Positions 8,059 through 20,131 of a DNA stretch of 41,483 bases are shown here, in pieces. Position 1 is the first letter of the stretch. Each line of letters opens with the position of its first letter. Below the pieces are notes generated by a model, which saw only the letters and a list, made by a program, of their open reading frames with translations, made no database searches and was not told the DNA's origin. A program made the translations under genes and the position numbers. Source of the DNA: an uncultured cyanobacterium (lineage in GTDB: Bacteria > Cyanobacteriota > Cyanobacteriia > Cyanobacteriales > Microcystaceae); contig CAIPYC010000110.1 in the NCBI GenBank assembly GCA_903869185.1, forward strand, positions 1 through 41,483, written 5' to 3'.

Positions 8059-9602
8059 ATACAACACTTGGTCAATTTAATCCAGTTGCGATAGTTTTTT
8101 TTCTATTATTTATTGCTCTATCTTTAGGAATTACCTACTGGGCAGCTAATAGAACTAACAATGCAGCCCAATTTTATACTGCAGGTGGGCAAATTACTGG
8201 ATTGCAAAATGGCCTAGCTTTGGCTGGTGATTTTATGAGCGCGGCCAGTTTTTTGGGAATTACTGGCTTGGTGGCGCTCAATGGTTTTGATGGGTTGATT
8301 TACTCAATAGGGTTTTTGGTGGGCTGGCCTATCTTGATGTTTTTGGTGGCTGAGCCATTAAGAAATTTAGGTACTTATACTTTTGCCGATGTAGTTGCCT
8401 ATCGTATGAACCAGAAACCTGTGCGTATTGCCTCAGCTCTTGGAACCTTAGCTGTGGTCAGTTTTTACTTGATTGCTCAGATGGTTGGTGCCGGTAATTT
8501 AATCAAGTTGCTATTTGGCCTTGATTATGAGACTGCAATAGTGATTGTTGGTTTGGTAATCATTGCCTATGTGATTTTTGGTGGGATGATGGCTACTACT
8601 TGGGTACAGATTATCAAGGCTGGCTTTTTGCTCAGTGGAACAGTACTATTGTCAATCTTGGTATTGTCAAGATTTGATTTTAATCCAATCAATCTTTTTG
8701 CTGCAGCAGCAAACAAATATGGATCTCAGGTGTTGGCACCCGGTAAGCAGGTGGCTAACCCATTTGATGCCATCTCTTTGGGACTTTCGCTAATGTTTGG
8801 TACCGCAGGTCTACCTCATATCCTGATGAGATTCTATACTGTCGCCGATGCTAAAACTGCCCGCAAATCTGTTATGTATGCATCTTGGTTTATTGGCTCA
8901 TTTTATCTATTGACCTTTGTTCTGGGCTTTGGTGCCATGACTTTACTGGGTCAGGCAGACATTCAAAAAGTTGATAAAGGCGGAAATATGGCCGCTCCTA
9001 TTCTAGCTGAAGCTTTAGGAGGCAATGTTTTGCTGGGCTTTATTGCCGCTGTTTCTTTTGCCACAATCCTGGCTGTGGTGGCAGGTTTAACTCTCTCGGG
9101 AGCTGCCGCTCTTTCCCATGATCTTTGGGTCAATGTGGTCAAAAACGGTAAAGCTGATGAGGTCGAACAACTTCGGGTAGCCCGATACGCAACTCTTGCT
9201 TTGGCGTTTTTTTCTATCGTACTAGGAATTGCTTTTAAAGGTCAAAATGTAGCCTATATGGTAGGACTAGCCTTTGCTATTGCCGCAAGTGGTAATTTTC
9301 CCTCGCTATTACTATCTATTTTCTGGCGTGGTCTCACCACCAATGGTGCAATTGCTAGTATTCTTGTGGGGACAATTACATCCCTGTTGTTGATTTATCT
9401 ATCTCCTACTATCCAAGTAGATATGCTCAATCATGCTTCTGCGATTTTCCCTTTAAAAAATCCTGGATTGGTAACGATACCTCTATCTTTCTTGGTGGCT
9501 ATATTTGTCTCTTTGCTAGAAAAAGATAAAAGATCTACTGAGAAATTTGCCGAGGTTCAGCAGAAGATTCATTTAGGCAATCATTACGACATTATTAATT
9601 AA
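8055..9602 (+). CDS. actP: ActP-type sodium:solute (monocarboxylate) symporter
   Basis: A 515-aa polytopic protein of the solute:sodium symporter family with about 13 hydrophobic segments. Hallmarks are the N-terminal FYTAGGQITGLQNGLALAGD and SAASFLGITG, the Ala/Gly-rich VGAGNLIKLLFGLDYETA region, FGTAGLPHILMRFYTV, and SFATILAVVAGLTLSGAAALSHD. These match the acetate/glycolate permeases ActP/YjcG. The length is a little under the roughly 550 aa of E. coli ActP. It probably imports acetate or another short monocarboxylate with a cation at the plasma membrane. It starts inside the end of the DUF485 gene (4-bp overlap). Substrate specificity cannot be read from the sequence, so the gene symbol is a family-level assignment. 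Confidence 0.85.
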   Translation: MNTTLGQFNPVAIVFFLLFIALSLGITYWAANRTNNAAQFYTAGGQITGLQNGLALAGDFMSAASFLGITGLVALNGFDGLIYSIGFLVGWPILMFLVAEPLRNLGTYTFADVVAYRMNQKPVRIASALGTLAVVSFYLIAQMVGAGNLIKLLFGLDYETAIVIVGLVIIAYVIFGGMMATTWVQIIKAGFLLSGTVLLSILVLSRFDFNPINLFAAAANKYGSQVLAPGKQVANPFDAISLGLSLMFGTAGLPHILMRFYTVADAKTARKSVMYASWFIGSFYLLTFVLGFGAMTLLGQADIQKVDKGGNMAAPILAEALGGNVLLGFIAAVSFATILAVVAGLTLSGAAALSHDLWVNVVKNGKADEVEQLRVARYATLALAFFSIVLGIAFKGQNVAYMVGLAFAIAASGNFPSLLLSIFWRGLTTNGAIASILVGTITSLLLIYLSPTIQVDMLNHASAIFPLKNPGLVTIPLSFLVAIFVSLLEKDKRSTEKFAEVQQKIHLGNHYDIIN

Positions 9603-9652
9603 TCTTTTAACACAGCAGGCGTAAGTCTCTCTATTTACTCTAAACTTCATTT

Positions 9653-10450
9653 ATGACGCGTAAAAAAAAACCAAACAACAATGGACTCGAAGTCTGGATT
9701 AATCGTATACTAACAACTTTGTTGTTGGCAGGACAGGTAGTCTGGCATCTTCTACAAGGACGTATTCATAAACGCAATACTATAGACCAAATGTGGATGG
9801 TAGGACCAGGCTCACTCAGTCTTGCCTTGGTCACAGCAGTCTTTGTTGGAATGGTATTCACCATTCAAGTAGCTAGAGAATTTATTTATTTTGGAGCTGC
9901 CAGTGCTGTTGGTGGAGTATTGTCAATATCTTTAACCAGGGAATTGGCTCCTGTTCTTACTTCTCTGGTAATAGCTGGAAGAGTTGGCTCAGCTTTCGCA
10001 GCAGAAATTGGTACTATGCGGGTAACAGAACAAATAGATGCCCTTTACATCCTAAGAACCGATCCTGTTGACTACTTAGTAACTCCTCGTGTGTTGGCCT
10101 GTATAACAATGCTGCCTGTTTTAGCTATCTTTTCCTTGTTAACCGGTTTAGCTGGTGGTATTCTGATTGCCAATAGTCTCTATGATATATCTCCTACCAT
10201 GTTCATCAAATCAGGACGTAATTTTTTACAAGTCTGGGATATTATCTGCGCAGTGATTAAATCAGCGACATTTGGTGGTCTGATTGCCATTGTCGGCTGT
10301 AGTTGGGGTTTAACCACTACAGGAGGAGCCAAGGGCGTTGGAGAATCTACTACCACTGCTGTAGTAATTTCCACTCTTGCCATTTTTACTGCCAACTTTT
10401 TTTTAGATCTGATTCTCTTTCGCGGAACAGGCCAAGCTAGTATTGGCTAA
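9653..10450 (+). CDS. MlaE-family ABC transporter permease
   Basis: A 265-aa permease of the MlaE/TGD1 family (formerly DUF140), the membrane subunit of ABC systems that move phospholipids or related lipids between membranes. Five or so hydrophobic segments follow a basic N-terminus (TRKKKPNNN). Conserved family features are FTIQVAREF, RELAPVLTSLVIAGRVGSA, the AAEIGTMRVTEQIDAL signature and the C-terminal GAKGVGESTTTAVV. No ATPase (MlaF) or MCE protein is adjacent; in cyanobacteria these partners are usually elsewhere. Family assignment is firm. The lipid is unknown, although the plastid homologue TGD1 acts in lipid import. Confidence 0.9.
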   Translation: MTRKKKPNNNGLEVWINRILTTLLLAGQVVWHLLQGRIHKRNTIDQMWMVGPGSLSLALVTAVFVGMVFTIQVAREFIYFGAASAVGGVLSISLTRELAPVLTSLVIAGRVGSAFAAEIGTMRVTEQIDALYILRTDPVDYLVTPRVLACITMLPVLAIFSLLTGLAGGILIANSLYDISPTMFIKSGRNFLQVWDIICAVIKSATFGGLIAIVGCSWGLTTTGGAKGVGESTTTAVVISTLAIFTANFFLDLILFRGTGQASIG

Positions 10451-10524
10451 AGATAACTGTGTTTTTTCCACAAAATATTGCAAAATGTAAATATCAGATA
10501 TCTTAGTTTTTTAAAAATAACGCA

Positions 10525-12824
<2,300 letters not shown>

Positions 12825-12964
12825 TCACCCAAGACGGGTATTTAAGCCCGTGCATAACAAAATCTATCAAAATTCTACCATAAAAGGGTTAAAGCCGTCT
12901 TAAGCCTGAAATTAGGCAAGATTTGTAAGGTGATGCATCTCTCAAACTATTTGCCAAATACTTA

Positions 12965-13282
12965 TCAGATTTTCCTTTGCAAGATGGAAATGATATCTTC
13001 GGCTGGGCGTACACCCTCAATTCTCTCGACTGGACTACCTGCAATAAAGAGCAACAGAGTGGGCAAGGCCTGAATTTGGTATTGTGAACCTAGATTGGGA
13101 TATTTATCAGTGTCAATCTTGACCACCTTTAATTTATTTTTTAATTGGGCACCAACTTGCTCAAGAATTGGTGACATCATCTGACAAGGTCCGCACCAGG
13201 TAGCGTAAAAATCGACTAACACCGGTAAACTCGAAGAATCTAGAAGCTCTTGAAAACTGGAAAAGTTTTGTTTAACTGCCAT
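12965..13282 (-). CDS. trxA: Thioredoxin
   Basis: A 105-aa thioredoxin, a dithiol-disulfide reductant of cytoplasmic target enzymes. The active site is WCGPC (C30, C33), preceded by VDFYATW and followed by the cis-proline region ALPTLLLF. I chose the ATG at 13282 (MAVKQNFSSF); a TTG three codons further upstream is in frame but gives an untypical N-terminus. It lies 44 nt downstream of panB. Among the several cyanobacterial thioredoxins (m-, x-, y-type), the sub-type is not assigned with confidence. Confidence 0.92.
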   Translation of the reverse strand: MAVKQNFSSFQELLDSSSLPVLVDFYATWCGPCQMMSPILEQVGAQLKNKLKVVKIDTDKYPNLGSQYQIQALPTLLLFIAGSPVERIEGVRPAEDIISILQRKI

Positions 13283-13326
13283 GACTATCAATTTTGTGCA
13301 TTATTTTTTGATCCCTATATTCGATT

Positions 13327-14100
13327 TTAACTAATATATTTACCCTCTCTCACCTGGGCAGCATATTCTCCAACAGCCTGAGAAATAAGCTCTCGTAGAT
13401 TGAGATAGGATTTAGCAAAGGGAGGAATCTTTTCTGATAGGCCAAGGAGATCCGCTGTAACTAATATTTGTCCGTCACAATTAGGACCCGCTCCAATCCC
13501 AATTGTAGGAATTGTCAGTTTACCAGTGATAGTATCAGCCAGTTCGACAGGAATATGCTCTAGCACAACCGCAAAGGCACCTGCTGACTCTAGAGCCATT
13601 GCCTCAAGCAGAATACGCTGGGACTGGGCTTCAGTTCGTCCTTGCTGTCTATAGCCGAGCAGATTGACCGATTGAGGCGTGAGCCCTACGTGTCCCATTA
13701 CCGGTATGCCTATACTAGTTAAGCTGGCTACTGTCTCGGCCATCATGGGATAGCCTCCTTCGAGTTTAACTGCCTGAGCTCCAGTTTCCTTGAGGATTCT
13801 GCCAGCCGAATGGATAGCTACAGATATGCTCTCTTGATAGCTTAAAAAGGGCAGATCACAGACTAAAAAAGCTTTTTTAATACCTCGACTGACAGCGCAG
13901 GCATGATGTATCATCTCATCTAGGGTAATCGGCAAGGTGTTACGATGCCCTAGCGCCACCATAGCCAGTGAATCTCCTACCATTACGATATCCACCAGCT
14001 CATCCAATAAAGTAGCCAAAGTAAAATCCCAAGCAGTTAGAGCCACAATTGGACGCTTTTGCTCCTTAGCAGTTTGAAGAGAGTTTAATGTAACTGGCAT
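13327..14100 (-). CDS. panB: 3-Methyl-2-oxobutanoate hydroxymethyltransferase
   Basis: A 257-aa ketopantoate hydroxymethyltransferase, which uses 5,10-methylene-THF to convert alpha-ketoisovalerate to ketopantoate, the first committed step of pantothenate and CoA synthesis. The TIM-barrel signature is complete: [20 protein letters not shown] (metal-binding Asp), [25 protein letters not shown] and [15 protein letters not shown]. It starts 9 nt after the chlM stop, pointing to one transcript. ilvD, in the pathway supplying its substrate, is also in this window but not linked to it. Confidence 0.96.
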   Translation of the reverse strand: MPVTLNSLQTAKEQKRPIVALTAWDFTLATLLDELVDIVMVGDSLAMVALGHRNTLPITLDEMIHHACAVSRGIKKAFLVCDLPFLSYQESISVAIHSAGRILKETGAQAVKLEGGYPMMAETVASLTSIGIPVMGHVGLTPQSVNLLGYRQQGRTEAQSQRILLEAMALESAGAFAVVLEHIPVELADTITGKLTIPTIGIGAGPNCDGQILVTADLLGLSEKIPPFAKSYLNLRELISQAVGEYAAQVREGKYIS

Positions 14101-14109
14101 AACTAGAAT

Positions 14110-14799
14110 TTAATTGTGGCGCACAGCTTCAAGGATACGGGAATAGTAAAAACTGGTACTGGTCATCCCTGTTCTATTGATTGCAAAATTGTTATCGATC
14201 AAAATCTCTCTTATGGTCTGCTCAGGATGTTGATAAGCTCGAGTGGTTTTGCTAGGGCCAGGGAAGAATTCGCCAATCTTTTTAAGTATCGTTAGATAAA
14301 AGGTCTTGGGAGCAAAACTGAGAATCAGGCGATCTTGGGAAAGCTCAGCCAGGTGAGAGATCATTTTGGCTATATCCTTTTGACTATAGTGGATTAAGAC
14401 ATCCAAGCAAATTACAGTATTATAACGACCTGTGAGTTGCTCGAGATCTTGGACACTAAAAGAAAGCCTATCCTGATAGCCCTGATTTAAAAGAGAGCTT
14501 TTGGATTTGGCCTCTTCTACCATTTTGGCAGAAATATCACTGGCATAGACCTTTGCCCCTGATTCGGCTAATGGAATAGCCAAGCTGCCCACACCACAGC
14601 CAGCATCACAGATAGTAAGCTCATCTAGATTGCCATCAGCCCTGAGCCAATCTAAAACGGTATCGATAGTCTGTTGATGTCCAATTCTGATATCTTTTTG
14701 TACTTTGCTAACTTCACCCTCACCATAGATTCTGCGCCAGCGCTCAAAACCAGTACTGTTAAAATATTCCTTTACTATTGCCTTATCGTTGATGTTCAT
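14110..14799 (-). CDS. chlM: Magnesium-protoporphyrin IX O-methyltransferase
   Basis: A 229-aa class I SAM-dependent methyltransferase that methylates the 13-propionate of Mg-protoporphyrin IX in chlorophyll synthesis. The SAM-binding motif I is CDAGCGVGSLAIPLAESGAK (about 64-83), followed by ASDISAKMVEEA (motif II) and TVICLDVLIHY. The N-terminal EYFNSTGFERWRRIYG and the C-terminal FYYSRILEAVR are characteristic of ChlM/BchM. Length equals the family norm. It lies between metH (96 nt upstream) and panB (9 nt downstream). Its presence shows that the organism makes chlorophyll. Confidence 0.96.
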   Translation of the reverse strand: MNINDKAIVKEYFNSTGFERWRRIYGEGEVSKVQKDIRIGHQQTIDTVLDWLRADGNLDELTICDAGCGVGSLAIPLAESGAKVYASDISAKMVEEAKSKSSLLNQGYQDRLSFSVQDLEQLTGRYNTVICLDVLIHYSQKDIAKMISHLAELSQDRLILSFAPKTFYLTILKKIGEFFPGPSKTTRAYQHPEQTIREILIDNNFAINRTGMTSTSFYYSRILEAVRHN

Positions 14800-14895
14800 C
14801 GAGATCCATTGAGCAGAGATTTACTTGTGCTAATGAAGTTAATTTACATCAAATTTCTCTCAAAGTATATCCATTGAACCTCATCCAATCATTCC

Positions 14896-17800
14896 CTAAG
14901 TATTAAAGTACTTAGCCTCAGGATGATGAACAATGATTGCAGTTGTAGATTGTTCAGGATAAATCTGTTCACTTTCATCCATATAAAGCCCAATTCTTTG
15001 GCAATCAAGCAATTCTATCTGATGATACTGATCTTGGATATTAGGACAGGCGCTGTAGCCGAAACTGTAGCGAGAACCCCTATAGCGCTGCCTTAAAAGA
15101 TCTTTGATAGAAAGAGTCTCACCTGTTTCAATACCCAATTCCTGGCGAATTAATCTATGAGACCATTCAGCCAGTGCTTCTGCGGTCTGTACTGCCATAC
15201 CATGATAGTATAGATAGTCGCTATATTCGTTTGCCTCAAAGAGCTTTTGGGCATATTCACTAGCAATTTCTCCTACAGTTACAGCCTGCATTGGAAAAAC
15301 ATCAATGATCTCGCTTTCTCTCTGGGCAAAAAAGTCAGCAATACAAAGACCTCTTCCACTTTTTTGTCTGGGAAAGGTAAAAGATGCTATAGGTTTTTGA
15401 AGATCAATATTGGCTGGATCGTAAATATACAAAGTATCGCCAGAAGCATTACAGGGAAAATAACCATAGACAACCGTTGGGGTTAGTAAATGTTCTTTTT
15501 TTATTTTTTCCTGCCACTTGTCTAGAATAGGTCGAGCGGTTTTCTCTAGAAAAAGTTTATAATCTCCGTCGTTTTGCTCTCTAGGTTTACGCAATTGCCA
15601 CTGTCCAACAAAGAGCGCTTGGAGATCTAGCAGAGGAAACAGCTCATCTAGTTCAATATTCTGAATAATTCGAGTACCCCAGAAGGGCGGTTTAGGCCTT
15701 TCTATATCTTTAGCAACAGGCTGATAGTTTTTCTCAGGAGCAACGAGGGAATCAGTGGGTTGATTTTCTTGCTCAGAGTTTTTGGAGTTAATTACCAATA
15801 CCTTGGTTGTTTTGTTTTCCTCATCTTGAAAACCCTTGAGATCATCCCAAAGTTTATTCTCCTTAGCGGGCATCAGTCGTTCCATGAATTTGAGATCGAC
15901 AAAGGCGTCTTTACCATAAATTACCCGGCCTTTATAGGTGTTCTGACAGTCTTCATCGACAAACTTACGGTTTAAGGCAGCGCCACCTAAAATAACAGGA
16001 ACAGTTATTCCTTTTTCATTGAAAGTCTCTAGATTGTCTTTCATAAAAGCAGTTGATTTGACCAGTAGACCACTCATGGCAATGCAATCGGGCTTATACT
16101 CCTGGTAGGCCTTGATAATGTTCTCTACAGGCTGCTTGATGCCCAAGTTAATTACTCGGTAACCATTGTTAGAGAGAATGATATCCACCAAATTTTTACC
16201 AATATCATGCACATCTCCTTTGACAGTAGCGATGAGGAAGGTTCCTTTGCCGGCACTATTGCTCTGGTTTTTTTCCATGAAGGGTTCGAGAAAAGCAACC
16301 GCAGCTTTCATTGTCTGGGCAGATTGCAAGACGAAGGGCAATTGCATCTGTCCTGAGCCAAATAGCTCTCCTACCGTCTTCATCCCATCTAGCAGATAGA
16401 TATTGATAATATCTAGGGCTGGGTGTTTTTTCAGTGCTTCATGGAGAGTTTTATCTAGCCCTAATCTTTCTCCATCAATGATATGATGCCTTAGTTTTTC
16501 TTCAATTGGGAGATTCTCTTGCTGAACCAGGGATTTAATTTCGCCAGATTGCTCCTCAAAAAGGGTAGTCAATTCAGTCAAAGGATCATATACACATATA
16601 TCACCTTTAAAACCGCGACGATCATAGATTAAATCCAGGCATACTTCTAGTTGCCTAGCTGGAATTTTGCTCAGTGGTAGAATTTTATTGGGGCTAACGA
16701 TAGCCGAATCCAAACCAAAGCGCATACATTCATGTAAAAAGATTGAATTAAGCACCTGACGGGCTTGAGCCTTAAGTCCAAAAGAAATATTGGAAATTCC
16801 CAGAAGAATATGACAGCTTGGCAATTGCTCCTTGATCTGTTGAATTGCCTCAACTGTAGCTTTACCATTAGCCCTATCTTCTTCTATCCCGGTAGAAATA
16901 GGTAGGGCAAGAGGGTCAAAGAATATTTCACTAGGGGAGATACCATATTCAATTGCTGCATGATAAGCACGCTGGGCTATGGCGAATTTTTTCTCGGCGG
17001 TACGTCCCATTCCCTCTTCATCAATAGTACCGATTACTATCCCAGCACCATAATTCTTTGCTATTTCTAATACTTGAAAAAAGCGCTCTTCTCCATCTTC
17101 ATAGTTAGTGGAATTGAGTATGGATTTGCCTCCTGCAACCTTGAGACCGGCTTCCATCTTTTGCCATTCGGTCGAATCAAGCATTAAGGGAAGTTTGACA
17201 TTATTGACCAAGCGAGAGACAAGCTCTCTCATGTCTCGAACACCATCACGTCCAACATAGTCAACATTGACATCCAGGATGTGTGCTCCTTCTTTTTCCT
17301 GAGATCTAGCCAAAGATGTCAAACTGTCCCAGTCTTCCGCATTGAGCAGTTCGCGGCACTTTTTGGAGCCACTGGCATTCAAACGCTCACCTATAATCAA
17401 GAAGGAATTATCCTGCAAGTAAGGCTGCGCGCTATAAATGGAAGCAGCAGAAGGTTCGCCAGTGATCTGTCGTGCTTTGGGATGCAGGTTTTGACTCATC
17501 TCCACCAGTGCTTTGATGTGATCAGTTCTTGTTCCGCAACATCCACCAATAATCTGCACTCCTAAATCTTCAATAAAGTGCATTAAGGTCATTTGTAGCT
17601 CAACCGGACTGAGTCGATAGTGGGCATGCCCGCCGATATTCTCCGGCAGTCCAGCATTGGGAATGCAAGAGATGACAAAAGGCGAATGCTCAGAAAGATA
17701 TTTGATATGAGGCTTCATCAAATCTGGACCAGTTGCGCAGTTGAGTCCCAAAATATCAATAGGAAAGGGTTCTAAGATTGTCAAAGCTGCTGCAATTTCT

Positions 17801-18420
17801 GTTCCTACCAGCATCGTGCCAAAATCTTCCATAGTCAGAGAGACCATGATTGCTTTACGTTCACTCTTATGGTTTTGGACTTCAAGGATGGCATTGAGAG
17901 CTGCCTTAATCTGCAGAACATCCTGACAGGTCTCCACCAAGAATAAATCCACCCCACCGTCGTAAAGACCTTCTACCTGCTCAATATAGGCATTTTTGAG
18001 ATTATCAAAATCAACATGACCAAGAGTGGGTAATTTGGTACCAGGACCTATCGAGCCAGCCACAAAGCGTGGTTTTTCAGGGGTGGAATATTCCTGGGCT
18101 ACCCGTTTGGCTATAGAGGCTGCGGTTTTATTAAGATAATAGGCTTGAGTTTCTAGTCCATATTCGACAAGGGTGAGTGCACTACCTCCAAAACTATCTG
18201 TTTCAATGACATCAGCTCCAGCTTCCAAAAATCCTCTATGTACCATCTCTACCGCTTCTGGTTTGGTATGAACCAAATATTCATTACAGCCCTCATATTG
18301 AGGTCCACCGAAGTCACTGGCTGTTAAATCCTGAGTTTGCAATGAGGTGCCCATCGCTCCATCAAAGACCAGAACCGGTTTTTTGGGTCCGTGCAGATAT
18401 TCGAGAAAATTATTTTTCAT
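14896..18420 (-). CDS. metH: Cobalamin-dependent methionine synthase
   Basis: A 1174-aa MetH, which moves a methyl group from 5-methyl-THF through cobalamin to homocysteine. The homocysteine domain has its zinc ligands C228 (NCATGP) and C294/C295 (GGCCGT). The pterin-binding domain (about 330-600) includes [12 protein letters not shown] and [15 protein letters not shown]. The B12 domain has DVHDIGK near residues 736-742, with His the lower cobalt ligand. The C-terminal activation domain ends with the [14 protein letters not shown] region. Length is normal. It is divergent from yggT across a gap under 100 bp, too short for a cobalamin riboswitch, so B12 control of this kind is not visible. metF, the supplier of methyl-THF, is nearby in a different transcription unit. 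Confidence 0.97.
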   Translation of the reverse strand: MKNNFLEYLHGPKKPVLVFDGAMGTSLQTQDLTASDFGGPQYEGCNEYLVHTKPEAVEMVHRGFLEAGADVIETDSFGGSALTLVEYGLETQAYYLNKTAASIAKRVAQEYSTPEKPRFVAGSIGPGTKLPTLGHVDFDNLKNAYIEQVEGLYDGGVDLFLVETCQDVLQIKAALNAILEVQNHKSERKAIMVSLTMEDFGTMLVGTEIAAALTILEPFPIDILGLNCATGPDLMKPHIKYLSEHSPFVISCIPNAGLPENIGGHAHYRLSPVELQMTLMHFIEDLGVQIIGGCCGTRTDHIKALVEMSQNLHPKARQITGEPSAASIYSAQPYLQDNSFLIIGERLNASGSKKCRELLNAEDWDSLTSLARSQEKEGAHILDVNVDYVGRDGVRDMRELVSRLVNNVKLPLMLDSTEWQKMEAGLKVAGGKSILNSTNYEDGEERFFQVLEIAKNYGAGIVIGTIDEEGMGRTAEKKFAIAQRAYHAAIEYGISPSEIFFDPLALPISTGIEEDRANGKATVEAIQQIKEQLPSCHILLGISNISFGLKAQARQVLNSIFLHECMRFGLDSAIVSPNKILPLSKIPARQLEVCLDLIYDRRGFKGDICVYDPLTELTTLFEEQSGEIKSLVQQENLPIEEKLRHHIIDGERLGLDKTLHEALKKHPALDIINIYLLDGMKTVGELFGSGQMQLPFVLQSAQTMKAAVAFLEPFMEKNQSNSAGKGTFLIATVKGDVHDIGKNLVDIILSNNGYRVINLGIKQPVENIIKAYQEYKPDCIAMSGLLVKSTAFMKDNLETFNEKGITVPVILGGAALNRKFVDEDCQNTYKGRVIYGKDAFVDLKFMERLMPAKENKLWDDLKGFQDEENKTTKVLVINSKNSEQENQPTDSLVAPEKNYQPVAKDIERPKPPFWGTRIIQNIELDELFPLLDLQALFVGQWQLRKPREQNDGDYKLFLEKTARPILDKWQEKIKKEHLLTPTVVYGYFPCNASGDTLYIYDPANIDLQKPIASFTFPRQKSGRGLCIADFFAQRESEIIDVFPMQAVTVGEIASEYAQKLFEANEYSDYLYYHGMAVQTAEALAEWSHRLIRQELGIETGETLSIKDLLRQRYRGSRYSFGYSACPNIQDQYHQIELLDCQRIGLYMDESEQIYPEQSTTAIIVHHPEAKYFNT

Positions 18421-18517
18421 GAGGTTGGATTAGTGAAATTTCGCCCAGTCTTGTTAATATGTTATTTGAATATCTATTTTATTGAATTTTTACTTTTTAA
18501 AGGAAGGTAACATATCT

Positions 18518-18787
18518 ATGATTTCAAGTCTTTTAATTAGCACTTTAGTTAATTTTATCAATGTCTACCTAGTTCTGATACTGGTTAGAATTTTGTTAAC
18601 TTGGTTCCAGGGAGCAGGCTGGGCTGAAACTGCAACATCTTACTTGAGTCCAATCACTGACCCTTATCTCAATGTTTTTCGCTCATTCATTCCACCGATA
18701 GGAATGATAGATATTTCTTCAATTCTAGCAATTTTCGTGCTTCAAATTCTCCAGAGTACTTTAGTACAAATTCCCATCTCATTTTAA
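18518..18787 (+). CDS. YggT (Ycf19/CCB3-like) family membrane protein
   Basis: An 89-aa protein with two hydrophobic helices separated by the family signature (LVRILLTWFQ then SPITDPYLNVFRSFIPP). In chloroplasts the relatives CCB3 and Ycf19 help attach haem to cytochrome b6; in other bacteria YggT has been linked to cell envelope or division roles. The role here is uncertain. I chose the ATG at 18518 because a good Shine-Dalgarno (AGGAAGG, 18501-18507) lies 10 nt upstream, rather than the in-frame TTG at 18482. Confidence 0.88.
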   Translation: MISSLLISTLVNFINVYLVLILVRILLTWFQGAGWAETATSYLSPITDPYLNVFRSFIPPIGMIDISSILAIFVLQILQSTLVQIPISF

Positions 18788-18808
18788 TTTTCTAAATTAG
18801 TCATAATA

Positions 18809-19231
18809 TCAAGGACGAACTTTGCTAGCAAAGCCGGAAGCCTTGAACTGTTCTAGTTTAAGAGGAGTGGGCTGGTTGGCGCTTACCGATATTCTGATCT
18901 CAAAATCGCTGGTGCCTGGTGGTATTTCTTCCAATGTACCCAGGCGTGTCCGATTTTGCATAGCTGGCTCATTATTGGCATCGTAGATACGCCCAAAAAC
19001 ATCAGCGTCATATACTGTTTTGCCAGTAGGATTGATCGCCTTACCGGTAACAAGAAAGCAATTAGCCAATTGTGAGCTGCCACTATTGACGTTACCCAAG
19101 GCTAGTTCACTTGGACAATCCTTATATGATATCTCTGTAAGTTTTATAGCAGTTGCAGCTATGGCAGCTGAGCTGAAAAACAATAAACCGAAGTTCATTA
19201 AAAAAATAAGCGCGATTGTCAAAAGTTTCAT
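18809..19231 (-). CDS. Exported small protein, FxLYD-like
   Basis: A 140-aa protein with a clear signal peptide (hydrophobic 4-24, probable cleavage after AAIA at about 26). The mature part is a small beta-rich domain. The segments NCFLVTGKAINPTGKTVYDA, ADVFGRIYDANNE and IPPGTSDFEIRISV resemble FxLYD-type domains found in periplasmic or surface proteins, but this is a pattern judgement. Two cysteines in the mature part (CPSEL..NC) could form a disulfide. It starts 9 nt after metF and is probably the last gene of a trpS-metF-orf unit. Function unknown. Confidence 0.75.
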   Translation of the reverse strand: MKLLTIALIFLMNFGLLFFSSAAIAATAIKLTEISYKDCPSELALGNVNSGSSQLANCFLVTGKAINPTGKTVYDADVFGRIYDANNEPAMQNRTRLGTLEEIPPGTSDFEIRISVSANQPTPLKLEQFKASGFASKVRP

Positions 19232-19240
19232 AATATTTTT

Positions 19241-20131
19241 TCAAACAAGGGATTTAATTTGCGCCCGGTCTAAAATATCAGGGATCAGTTCTTCTTTCTT
19301 TACGGCCATCATATGTACTCCCTGGCAGATATCCTTGGCTAATTTAACCTGCTCTGCTGCAATGTTGATGCCCTCTTCTAGTGGATTATCAGATTGCTCT
19401 AGTCTTTTAATGATCTCTTCTGGAATCTCCACTCCCGGAACGTTTCGATTAATAAAGTGAGCATTCTTAGCGGATTTTAAAAGAAATATACCAGCTAGGA
19501 TTGGCCGATTATTGCCAATGGCAATCTCATTCATGAATTTTTCCAGCCTATCAAAATCGGTGATCAATTGGCTTTGAAAAAATTGAGCTCCTGCTTCAAC
19601 TTTGCGATTAAATCGGCTTTTAAGACCAGACCAACTTTTAGATTGTGGATCAACTGCGGCACCTTTTAACAGATCTAGTGGTCCATCGGGTAGAACTTGA
19701 CCTTGGCAGTCTAATCCTTGGTTTAGTTTATCTATTAACTTAAGTAGTCTCACCGATTCTACCTCAAAGACTGCTCGAGCCATTGGATGATCTCCGGCTT
19801 TAACTGGATCTCCGGTTAGAGCAAGTATGTTGCGAATCCCCAAGGCGTGGGCACCCATGAGATCCCCTTGTAAGGCTATAACGTTGCGATCTCGTCCTGT
19901 GAATTGACAAATGGGCTCTATCCCTTTTTGTAATAGTAAAAAAGATGCAGCCAGAGAGGACATTCGAAGTACTGCTCGACTACCATCTGTGACATTGACC
20001 GCATGTACTCTTTTTTCTAAGATGGATGCTACTGAAAGCATTCGTGAAGGATCGCCTCCTTTGGGTGGTGTGACCTCAGCGGTGATCAAAAATTCCCTAT
20101 TTTCAATGGCCTTTTTTAATCTACTTGTCAT
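19241..20131 (-). CDS. metF: Methylenetetrahydrofolate reductase
   Basis: A 296-aa TIM-barrel flavoprotein that reduces 5,10-methylene-THF to 5-methyl-THF, the methyl donor for MetH. Family features are ITAEVTPPKGGDPS at the N-terminus (with the catalytic-type Glu), VNVTDGSRAV, ICQFTGRDRN, the LALTGDP motif and AGAQFFQSQLITDF. Length is near that of E. coli MetF. Its ATG overlaps the TGA of trpS by 4 bp (ATGA), indicating coupled translation. Confidence 0.92.
   Translation of the reverse strand: MTSRLKKAIENREFLITAEVTPPKGGDPSRMLSVASILEKRVHAVNVTDGSRAVLRMSSLAASFLLLQKGIEPICQFTGRDRNVIALQGDLMGAHALGIRNILALTGDPVKAGDHPMARAVFEVESVRLLKLIDKLNQGLDCQGQVLPDGPLDLLKGAAVDPQSKSWSGLKSRFNRKVEAGAQFFQSQLITDFDRLEKFMNEIAIGNNRPILAGIFLLKSAKNAHFINRNVPGVEIPEEIIKRLEQSDNPLEEGINIAAEQVKLAKDICQGVHMMAVKKEELIPDILDRAQIKSLV

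Noticed and set aside
12828-12852. ACGGG...CCCGT inverted repeat upstream of gyrB
   Set aside because: Only a 5-bp stem with no T-run on either strand; it could be chance.
13289-13291. TTG start giving trxA three extra residues
   Set aside because: The ATG three codons later gives the normal thioredoxin N-terminus.
18421-18517. Possible cobalamin riboswitch before metH
   Set aside because: The gap to yggT is under 100 bp and shared by two divergent genes, too short for a B12 riboswitch, and I see no B12-box-like sequence.
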